NCBI GenBank assembly: GCA_021812865.1
Contig: JAKAMP010000266.1
Location: 1-5,020 of the forward strand
Direction of reading: 5' to 3'
Source: Bacteroidota bacterium
Lineage (GTDB): Bacteria > Bacteroidota > Bacteroidia > Bacteroidales > JAAYUG01
DNA: 5,020 bases
Position numbers and translations under genes: made by a program. Below, piece by piece: positions 1 through 5,020 of the stretch. Numbering within the stretch: position 1 is the first letter of the stretch; each line of letters opens with the position of its first letter. The notes below the pieces were generated by a model. That model had not been told where the DNA came from, did no database searches, and saw only the letters and a program-made list of their open reading frames with translations.

Positions 1-21
1 AAAATATGAAAATTTAGCTAA

Positions 22-1266
22 TTAAAAATCCTGTCCGGTATTTTTTAGAGCCCTGATTCTTTGGAGCAAGGTAGGATGAGAATAATGGAAAAAAACATAA
101 AGCGGATGCGGCGTGAGGTTGGAAAGGCTTTTCTTCGAGAGTTTTTTCAGTCCGCTGATCAGGTAACCGGCGTATCCGTATTGGGCAGCAAACCGGTCGG
201 CTGCGTATTCATTTTTCCTTGACAAAACATTGGATGCCAGTCCGACCACCAGGGAAACCGGGCTGTACAAAATGCCGAAGGCCACAAGACCCATATGAAA
301 ACTCTGAACCTGAGCCCCGAGGGCAGCGGATAAGGCAGGTCTGGATATGAAAAGGGAAAGGATGAAGAGAGTCGCACCCGTATCGGCAATAGAGACCAGG
401 AGTCCCCACAGGGTGTGTTTCTTTTTGTAATGACCTATTTCATGGGCCAAAACGGCCACAATTTCAGGGATGGAAAGATCCTGGATCAGGGTATCGAACA
501 GAACGATTCTCTTTTTGGGGCCCAGTCCGGTGAAATAGGCATTGGCCTTGGTGGAACGTTTGGAACCGTCGATCACATATATGTTTTTCAGGGCAAATCC
601 GGCCTTATGGGCAAAGGCTTCTATGGCAGTGCGCAGTTCGCCGCTTTCGAGAGGGGTTTGTTTATTGAAGAGAGGCACGATAAGGTTTGAATAGAACAGC
701 AGCATGAAGATCATAAAGGCGGTGGAAAGTATCCATGCATAGATCCAGAACAAGTCGCGAGTCTGCAGGTAGAACCATGCAATGGCGGAAAGCACCAGGC
801 CACCAATGACAGCGGCCAGCAGCCAACCTTTCAGTTTGTCGAGAATAAAAGTTTTCCGGGTGGTTTTATTGAAACCATATTTTTCCTCGATTACGAAGAT
901 GCTGTACCAGGAAAAGGGCGTATTGATGAGATCGGAGATCAGCATGAGCATTCCGAAGAACATAAGGGCTGCAAGAATGGCCTGTGGGGCAAGTTGGCGG
1001 GCAACCTGATCGGCCAGGGCAAATCCGCCCAGCAGGAGCATGAGCAGGATAATGATGAAATTGAAGCTACCGGTGATCAGGGCAAACCGGTCTGTTTCCC
1101 GGTTATAGCGACGCGATTTGCTATATTCTTCGGCATCGAAAACATCCCGAAGCTCTTCGGGCAGGATATCGGACCAGTTTCTTCGGTTAAGGTATTCCAA
1201 TAACTGTTCGAACAGAAAACCGACCACGAGAATAAGAAGAATGATATAGAATAATGTATTGTGCAT
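22..1266 (-). CDS. M48 family (Ste24/CAAX prenyl protease 1-type) integral-membrane zinc metalloprotease
   Basis: This 414-residue protein is complete and is a membrane-embedded zinc endopeptidase of the Ste24 type. The N-terminal half matches the CAAX-protease N-terminal region, with hydrophobic segments near residues 3-20, 62-84, 97-117, 147-168 and 173-195. Two more follow near 285-307 and 325-347, giving the seven spans typical of Ste24. The catalytic site is HEIGH at 275-279, with His275 and His279 as zinc ligands and Glu276 as catalytic base. The third ligand is Glu353 in NEYAAD. The family motifs NAYFTG (242-247) and SHPTLLQRI (396-404) are also present. Length is near the usual bacterial size of about 410-420 residues. 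Bacteria generally lack protein prenylation, so a role in membrane-protein processing or quality control is inferred; the substrate is unknown. The ATG at 1266 begins directly with the first membrane segment. It has no Shine-Dalgarno sequence, only an A/T-rich leader, which is normal in Bacteroidota. It lies 407 bp downstream of fabG on the same strand, with hairpins between, so independent transcription is likely. Confidence 0.95.
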   Translation of the reverse strand: MHNTLFYIILLILVVGFLFEQLLEYLNRRNWSDILPEELRDVFDAEEYSKSRRYNRETDRFALITGSFNFIIILLMLLLGGFALADQVARQLAPQAILAALMFFGMLMLISDLINTPFSWYSIFVIEEKYGFNKTTRKTFILDKLKGWLLAAVIGGLVLSAIAWFYLQTRDLFWIYAWILSTAFMIFMLLFYSNLIVPLFNKQTPLESGELRTAIEAFAHKAGFALKNIYVIDGSKRSTKANAYFTGLGPKKRIVLFDTLIQDLSIPEIVAVLAHEIGHYKKKHTLWGLLVSIADTGATLFILSLFISRPALSAALGAQVQSFHMGLVAFGILYSPVSLVVGLASNVLSRKNEYAADRFAAQYGYAGYLISGLKKLSKKSLSNLTPHPLYVFFHYSHPTLLQRIRALKNTGQDF

Positions 1267-1388
1267 TAATGTTATATTTTTATTTATTTGATTTTGTACT
1301 TTAATTTTTAAGAGCTTTTAGCAATTGGCCGTTGTCTTTGCGCAGTGCTTAATTAGGAGCTGTTGCGATTGGTTTGGGGCTGGCGATG

Positions 1389-1428
1389 GTTTAGAGTTTA
1401 TGTTTATAGTTCGAGTTTGTAGTTTGAG
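1389..1428. repeat. degenerate GTTT-phased 6/7-base tandem repeat
   Basis: Six consecutive units each begin with GTT(T): GTTTAGA, GTTTAT, GTTTATA, GTTCGA, GTTTGTA and GTTTGAG. Unit lengths are 7, 6, 7, 6, 7 and 7. A possible outlying unit, GTTTGGG, lies at 1372-1378. The plus strand is nearly free of C here, so the block is strongly strand-asymmetric. It lies in the presumed 5' leader of the protease gene, where the transcript would carry the unstructured C/A-rich complement. No function is evident; it may be a low-complexity repeat produced by slippage. Confidence 0.5.
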
Positions 1429-1446
1429 GCAATTTTTCAGTCATGG

Positions 1447-1456
1447 CAAAATTATA
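1447..1456 (-). promoter_or_regulatory. candidate promoter -7/-10 element for the M48 protease gene
   Basis: Read on the minus strand, these bases are TATAATTTTG. They contain TAATTTTG, an exact fit to the Bacteroidota TAnnTTTG -7 consensus, and also TATAAT. The upstream -33 region is poor: there is only a T-rich TATTTTC about 20 bases away and no clear TTTG. The element sits just beyond the stem-loop at 1483-1509 in the direction of transcription, where a promoter after a fabG terminator would be expected. It would give a leader of roughly 170 nt before the protease start at 1266. This is inference from motif and position only. Confidence 0.3.
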
Positions 1457-1482
1457 CAGGCAAGGGTCATTGAAAATATAGA

Positions 1483-1509
1483 GGAAGCTGGTTAAAAAAA
1501 CCAGCTTCC
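1483..1509 (-). terminator. perfect 11-bp stem-loop, possible fabG terminator
   Basis: GGAAGCTGGTT (1483-1493) and AACCAGCTTCC (1499-1509) form a perfect 11-bp stem with a 5-base loop. The loop is A on the plus strand and T on the minus strand. It lies about 165 bp past the fabG stop and before the protease promoter candidate, so it may end the fabG transcript. Against a textbook intrinsic terminator, the minus-strand sequence after the stem is only CTCTATATTTTC, with no continuous T-run, and there is none on the plus strand either. The structure itself is certain; the terminator role is not. Confidence 0.45.
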
Positions 1510-1604
1510 GGGTTTGATCGGAACCAGACAAGAAAAAGTCTGCACTTATCTTATTAGAGGGCAATTGCCAGGCTCCGTTTTACATCAGCATTTTAATTTA
1601 TTTA

Positions 1605-1653
1605 TTGATATAGTTATATATAATATATTATTAATCAATATTATATATATCAA
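1605..1653. repeat. A/T-only imperfect inverted repeat downstream of fabG
   Basis: TTGATATA (1605-1612) pairs with TATATCAA (1646-1653). After a 6-base bulge on the left side, TATAATAT (1619-1626) pairs with ATATTATA (1638-1645), giving 16 possible pairs. The surrounding stretch, about 1594-1666, contains almost no G or C. It begins about 20 bp beyond the fabG stop. It may be a weak 3'-end structure, a DNA site that melts easily, or simply A/T-rich spacer where dyads arise by chance. Confidence 0.5.
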
Positions 1654-1673
1654 ATTATAAATTTTTATCCTCC

Positions 1674-2420
1674 TTAGGTTTGCATACCCCCGCAGATGTT
1701 GATAACCTGTCCGGAAACATAAGAAGACAGGTCGGAAGCGAGGAACAGAATCACATTGGCCACATCCTCAGGAGTACCGCCTCTTTTCAAGGGTATTTTG
1801 CTGATCCATTCGTCGCGAACTTCCTGGGGAAGGCGTGCGGTCATTTCGGTCTGGATGAAACCAGGCGCCACGGCATTGCAGCGGATATTGCGGGAACCAA
1901 GTTCCCTGGCAACGGATTTGGTAAAGCCGATGATCCCGGCTTTGGAGGCTGAGTAGTTGGCCTGCCCGGCATTGCCTCCCACTCCTACCACGCTGCTCAG
2001 GTTGATGATGGAACCGCCTTTGGTTTTCATCATGGATTTCATGGCAGCCTTGGTAAAGTTGAAAACCGATTTGAGGTTGATTTTGATCACGGCATCCCAT
2101 TGTTCCTCGGTCATTCTCATCAGGAGGGTGTCCTTAGTAATTCCGGCATTGTTCACCAGAATGTCGATTTTGCCGAAATATTCGATAATCTGATTCACAA
2201 CCTTTTCTGTGTCAGCAAAATCAGACGCATCAGAGGCATAAGCCTTGGCCTTTACTCCTTTGGCAAGGAGTTCCTCTTCCAATGCACGCGCGTTTTCGTC
2301 GTAGTTGAGGTCGGTGAAAGCCACATCAGCGCCTTCATCGGCTAGCTTCAATGAAATGGCTTTGCCAATGCCCCGCGCCGCGCCTGTTATCAAGGCCGTT
2401 TTTCCTTCCAGTAACTTCAT
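1674..2420 (-). CDS. fabG: 3-oxoacyl-[acyl-carrier-protein] reductase FabG
   Basis: This complete 248-residue classical short-chain dehydrogenase matches FabG in length and sequence throughout. FabG is the cytosolic NADPH-dependent enzyme that reduces 3-oxoacyl-ACP to (3R)-hydroxyacyl-ACP in each round of type II fatty-acid elongation. The visible signatures are the cofactor-binding glycine motif TGAARGIGK (12-20), NNAG (90-93), Asn115 in the active-site helix, the catalytic Ser143 in LSSVVG, and Tyr156 with Lys160 in YSASK. PG (186-187) follows, and the C-terminal end is SGQVINICGGM. The whole catalytic tetrad is intact. The resemblance to Bacteroidales FabG, including the MKLLEGKTA start, supports the ATG at 2420. 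That start has no Shine-Dalgarno sequence; a GTTG...TATTTTG pair about 40-70 bases upstream is only a weak promoter candidate. The gene is divergent from the chemoreceptor and not next to other fab genes here. Another SDR oxidoreductase role is possible but less likely. Confidence 0.93.
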   Translation of the reverse strand: MKLLEGKTALITGAARGIGKAISLKLADEGADVAFTDLNYDENARALEEELLAKGVKAKAYASDASDFADTEKVVNQIIEYFGKIDILVNNAGITKDTLLMRMTEEQWDAVIKINLKSVFNFTKAAMKSMMKTKGGSIINLSSVVGVGGNAGQANYSASKAGIIGFTKSVARELGSRNIRCNAVAPGFIQTEMTARLPQEVRDEWISKIPLKRGGTPEDVANVILFLASDLSSYVSGQVINICGGMQT

Positions 2421-2613
2421 AGTGGTTGGTTTGGTTATTAATAATAATAGTTACCAGCAAAATAAATAAAGTTAATGTTCTATTGCAACATTGAATGATA
2501 ATAAGATACCAAACAATCTGCACACAGAAGGAGCAAGACCGGCAGAATGAAGGGAGAAGAACAGGTCAAAATGTTCAGAAAATTTTATTCGGGGTATATG
2601 ATAACCCATTGAG
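2421..2613. other. 193-bp divergent intergenic region between fabG and the chemoreceptor gene
   Basis: Both flanking genes should have their promoters here or just inside. On the minus strand, GTTG (2486-2489) and TATTTTG (2458-2464) lie about 20 bases apart. They approximate the Bacteroidota TTTG/TAnnTTTG pair for fabG, but the -7 element is one base short of consensus. On the plus strand I see no good TAnnTTTG element. A 21-codon open frame (2547-2612) ends one base before the ATG at 2614. No operator-like dyad stands out. Confidence 0.5.
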
Positions 2614-4479
2614 ATGAAATATATTCGCAATCCGATAGTTTGTCAATTAAAGACTATAACATATCTTATTTGCCGCCTATTCAACAATTTTATGCATTTG
2701 CTATTTAAAGGGATCAAAGGCAGAATGATCATGCAGTTCATGTTAGCTGCCGCATCAATCTTTATTGTTGTCGTTTTTTATTTTACTTACAAGAAAGCCA
2801 GTGCATTCAATGATGCGCAACAAAACGTCAAGGAGTTTGCACGGGAAGGAACTCTCAGGATACAATCGAATTTCAGCCAATATGCAAGTAGTGTATTTGT
2901 ATTTGCCCAGTTGGCGGGAGAGGTTGGAACGGGAGAAATAGCAGATATCCGATCGGTCACATCCAGGCAATTGGCTGGACTGGTTAAAGGAGAAAAACAT
3001 ATTAAATCTGCATGGGTATACCTTGAGGCTGCCAGACAAGGTTCTGAGGCCATTTCCTTTCAGATGGATGACACAATGGAAGTTCCACAAGCGGTTGCTC
3101 CTTTACACGGCCTGCAGAAGGGGACTAATCAGCCATTTATTACTTTTCCCAGCGATAAACCCGGGCATGGTGCGGGCATGAAGGAAATGCAAATCGAAAT
3201 GCCTATCATGGCATCAGGTACACCAATGGGATATATCACCGCTGTATTCGATTTCACAGCAATCACCGCAAATTTGAAGTCCGTCCTGCCCTATCCAGGC
3301 TCTGTGCTTTATATAAGGTCAGCCCATGGCGATTGCCTGTATTGTTCCGACACCAGCCATTCCACCCTTGCACAGGCTCTTACCCTGGACGGCAAGGATA
3401 CATCTTTACTCATTCAGGACAAGGCAGAAGGGAAAGAGATGTTTTTCGTTCAGCGGCAATTCAATTTACCTTATGATTGCGGGGCATGGGTATTTGGATT
3501 ATCTACTCCCAAAGAAGAAATCATGCAGAAGGAGAATACCGATTTCCGTAATATTCTCCTATCGGGGGCGGCAGGCATGGTCATCCTGGGATTTCTGATA
3601 GTATGGATTGCCAACTCACTGGTAGCTCCTTTAAAGGCAGGTATTGATTTTGCAAAGGATATCAGTGAGGGCGATTTGACCGGAAGAATAAGCTGGCACA
3701 GGAAGGATGAGACCGGGGAACTGGTTTCATCGCTTACACAAATGGCTGACAAACTGAGAATTACGCTTACTGAAATACATCGTGTAACGAAGGAAATCAT
3801 CAATGCCAGCCATGACCTGGGGAAAAGTTCAAAAAGTCTGAACCAGGCGGCTTCGAACCAGGCGTTTATTACAGGGGAGGTGGCTGATTCTTTGCGTTCC
3901 TTTGCTGAGGCCATTTCGCATAACACGGGGAATTCAAGGGAAACGGAAAAGATCAGTGCAGAGGCGGCAGAGGCAATCAGGGCAGGCGAGCAATCGTCGA
4001 AGCATGCCTTCGAAACCATGCATGAGGTAGTAGGCCGGAGCGCCATAGTAGGGGAAATTGCCTTTCAGACAAACATTCTGGCCTTGAATGCCGCGGTTGA
4101 GGCGGCCCGTGCCGGTGAACAGGGAAAGGGGTTCAGTGTGGTTGCCACCGAAGTAAGGAAGCTGGCAGAACGGAGCAGAAATGCGGCAGATGAGATCAAC
4201 CAGATGAGTACTGAAAGCCTGAAAGCCAGCCAGGAGACTCGTAAGGACATGGAAACGATTGTTCCAGAAATTGCACGCATAGCGGGGCTTGTGAAAGAAA
4301 TTGCAGAAGCAAATGAAAGCCAGAAGAAAGAATTGAGCCGGGTGAACCGGTCCATCGGGCAGCTCAATCATCTTGCCGGAAAGAATGCAGATACGGCGGG
4401 ACTTCTTTCATCAAAATCGAAGGAACTGTCTAAACTCTCGGAAACCCTGGACGGGCTGATGTCAGGATTCAAAGTTTAG
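2614..4479 (+). CDS. methyl-accepting chemotaxis protein, Cache-HAMP-MCP signal type
   Basis: This is a 621-residue inner-membrane chemoreceptor that should transmit periplasmic ligand binding to a CheW/CheA complex. The order is: transmembrane segment 1 (about 40-58); a periplasmic sensor (about 62-308) with the length and patterns of a double Cache domain; transmembrane segment 2 (about 312-333); HAMP (about 332-385, with Pro339, GDLT and DETGEL); and a coiled-coil signalling domain to the C-terminus. The hairpin tip is canonical: [20 protein letters not shown] (481-500) followed by [20 protein letters not shown]. There is no C-terminal CheR/CheB-tethering pentapeptide; the protein ends GFKV. 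The ligand cannot be deduced. Cys241 and Cys244 (CLYC) and Cys289 lie in the periplasmic part. The usual glutamate pairs of the adaptation helices are mostly replaced. The start is uncertain: residues 1-26 look unlike a receptor N-terminus, and the ATG at 2692 ([16 protein letters not shown]) gives a more typical one. No che or motility genes are visible nearby. Confidence 0.93.
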   Translation: MKYIRNPIVCQLKTITYLICRLFNNFMHLLFKGIKGRMIMQFMLAAASIFIVVVFYFTYKKASAFNDAQQNVKEFAREGTLRIQSNFSQYASSVFVFAQLAGEVGTGEIADIRSVTSRQLAGLVKGEKHIKSAWVYLEAARQGSEAISFQMDDTMEVPQAVAPLHGLQKGTNQPFITFPSDKPGHGAGMKEMQIEMPIMASGTPMGYITAVFDFTAITANLKSVLPYPGSVLYIRSAHGDCLYCSDTSHSTLAQALTLDGKDTSLLIQDKAEGKEMFFVQRQFNLPYDCGAWVFGLSTPKEEIMQKENTDFRNILLSGAAGMVILGFLIVWIANSLVAPLKAGIDFAKDISEGDLTGRISWHRKDETGELVSSLTQMADKLRITLTEIHRVTKEIINASHDLGKSSKSLNQAASNQAFITGEVADSLRSFAEAISHNTGNSRETEKISAEAAEAIRAGEQSSKHAFETMHEVVGRSAIVGEIAFQTNILALNAAVEAARAGEQGKGFSVVATEVRKLAERSRNAADEINQMSTESLKASQETRKDMETIVPEIARIAGLVKEIAEANESQKKELSRVNRSIGQLNHLAGKNADTAGLLSSKSKELSKLSETLDGLMSGFKV

Positions 4480-4485
4480 GCATGC

Positions 4486-4518
4486 AAAAAAATCGGATAC
4501 CCTGTGAGATATCCGGAT
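4486..4518 (-). terminator. rho-independent terminator of sucD
   Basis: On the minus strand, ATCCGGATA (4518-4510) and TATCCGAT (4499-4492) form an 8-bp stem with one bulged base and a 10-base loop. A run of seven T follows directly (4492-4486). The structure begins about 25 bases after the sucD stop at 4542, the expected place for an intrinsic terminator. It lies between two convergent genes. On the plus strand the same stem is followed about ten bases later by TTTTT (4529-4533), so weak action on the chemoreceptor transcript is possible. Confidence 0.7.
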
Positions 4519-4541
4519 ATTCATAAGATTTTTCAGAAGGT

Positions 4542-5020
4542 CTATTTGCCCATTGCGGCAAGCATGGTCTTTGCGATGTCGGCGGGAGATTCCGCGACAA
4601 ACAGTCCGCATTCCTTCATGATACGCATTTTGGCAGCAGCGGTATCGTCTTTTCCACCGATGATGGCGCCGGCATGGCCCATTCTGCGACCTTTAGGGGC
4701 AGTCTGACCGGCTATAAATCCCACCACAGGTTTGGTGCCATTATCCTTGATCCAGCGGGCGGCTTCGGTTTCCATGGTCCCTCCTATTTCACCGATCATG
4801 ATGATCCCTTCGGTTTCCGGATCGTTCATAAGCAACTTAACAGCTTCGAGCGTGGTGGTACCGATAACGGGGTCACCTCCAATGCCAATGCAGGTGGATT
4901 GACCCATTCCAGCCTTGGTGATCTGGTCGACGGCCTCGTACGTGAGGGTGCCTGAGCGGGAGATAATGCCAATGGTTCCCTTTTTATGAATGAATCCCGG
5001 CATGATTCCGACCTTGGCTT
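4542..5020 (-). CDS. sucD: succinyl-CoA synthetase (ADP-forming) alpha subunit, C-terminal part; 5' end outside window
   Basis: This is the last 159 codons or so of a protein usually near 290 residues; the reading frame continues past the right edge. The CoA-binding Rossmann domain lies outside the window. The ATG at 5003 is internal, because the residues before it (AKVGI) continue the family match. SucD and SucC interconvert succinyl-CoA and succinate with nucleotide phosphorylation, through a phosphohistidine on the alpha subunit. The visible family motifs are [28 protein letters not shown] (its Glu at 4788-4790, matching the E. coli alpha-subunit Glu208) and [11 protein letters not shown]. 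The last carries the phosphorylated His at 4674-4676, matching E. coli His246. The sequence tracks E. coli SucD closely to the C-terminus ([13 protein letters not shown]). Nucleotide preference is set by the beta subunit, which is not in view. A terminator follows the stop. Confidence 0.95.
   Translation of the reverse strand, partial: AKVGIMPGFIHKKGTIGIISRSGTLTYEAVDQITKAGMGQSTCIGIGGDPVIGTTTLEAVKLLMNDPETEGIIMIGEIGGTMETEAARWIKDNGTKPVVGFIAGQTAPKGRRMGHAGAIIGGKDDTAAAKMRIMKECGLFVAESPADIAKTMLAAMGK

Larger units (their letters stand above)
1267..1673. other. 407-bp intergenic region between fabG and the protease gene
   Basis: I find no convincing gene in this stretch. It holds, from right to left: the A/T inverted repeat next to fabG; a 10-bp palindrome GGCAATTGCC (1560-1569); a 5-bp stem CAGAC/GTCTG around an A-rich loop (1525-1542); the perfect 11-bp stem-loop (1483-1509); the promoter candidate (1447-1456); the GTTT-phased repeat; and an A/T-rich leader running into the protease start. 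The clustering of dyads in 1483-1569 leaves room for a small RNA, but neither strand shows a promoter and a terminator that clearly define one. Confidence 0.7.

Noticed and set aside
415..690. Plus-strand open frames within the protease gene (415-690, 782-1009, 994-1203)
   Set aside because: They are antisense to a complete M48 protease with intact catalytic motifs and have no recognisable domains.
1322..1495. An open plus-strand stretch of about 57 codons in the fabG-protease gap, with an ATG at 1400 giving 31 codons
   Set aside because: It runs through the GTTT repeat and ends inside the left arm of the 11-bp stem. It has no ribosome site and resembles nothing I know, so it is probably chance.
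1605..1653. The A/T inverted repeat as ends of an insertion sequence
   Set aside because: There is no transposase, no target-site duplication is visible, and the arms are only 40-50 bp apart and made of A and T, so a mobile-element call is not supported.
3471..4046. A 191-codon open frame on the minus strand inside the chemoreceptor gene, with another of 145 codons at 3934-4371
   Set aside because: Both lie entirely antisense to a well-recognised coding sequence, resemble no known family and are Ser/Ala-rich in the way antisense frames of coiled-coil genes are. They are shadow frames.
4060..4100. A possible deletion in the chemoreceptor before the signalling tip ([17 protein letters not shown])
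   Set aside because: Aligned by eye with typical receptors (AMNEIAEKITIIGEIA-type), the spacing is the same, so the signalling helix is intact.
5001..5003. ATG at the right edge as the start of the sucD gene
   Set aside because: The codons upstream (AKVGI) continue the family alignment, and the N-terminal CoA-binding domain would be missing, so this Met is internal and the gene extends beyond the window.

Overview
The window looks like chromosomal DNA of a Bacteroidota member, most likely near the Bacteroidales. The main evidence is the FabG protein, whose ending (SGQVINICGGM) and general sequence resemble Bacteroidales FabG as I remember them. Start codons also lack Shine-Dalgarno sequences, intergenic DNA is AT-rich, and one TAnnTTTG-type promoter element is visible. 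The assignment rests on family recognition, not on a search.

There are four protein genes, three on the minus strand and one on the plus strand. From left to right they are: an integral-membrane M48/Ste24-type zinc metalloprotease (22-1266, minus, complete); a 407-bp gap; fabG, the 3-oxoacyl-ACP reductase of fatty-acid synthesis (1674-2420, minus, complete); a 193-bp divergent gap; a Cache-HAMP methyl-accepting chemotaxis protein (up to 2614-4479, plus, complete); a 62-bp convergent gap with a clear terminator; and the C-terminal half of sucD, succinyl-CoA synthetase alpha subunit (4542-5020, minus, 5' end beyond the right edge).

The genes do not form a functional system. Two are central metabolism (fabG, sucD), one is membrane-protein processing or quality control, and one is sensory. 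The gene ends are separated by hairpins and long gaps, so most are probably transcribed independently.

The least ordinary parts are two. The first is the 407-bp gap between fabG and the protease. It holds an almost pure A/T inverted repeat, three further dyads including a perfect 11-bp stem, a degenerate GTTT-phased repeat and a candidate promoter. The second is the chemoreceptor. Its signalling tip is canonical, but the glutamate pairs usually found in its adaptation helices are largely replaced. Its periplasmic domain carries a CxxC pair, and its true start codon is uncertain. I see no convincing mobile element, CRISPR array, tRNA, rRNA or defence system, and no undescribed multi-gene system.
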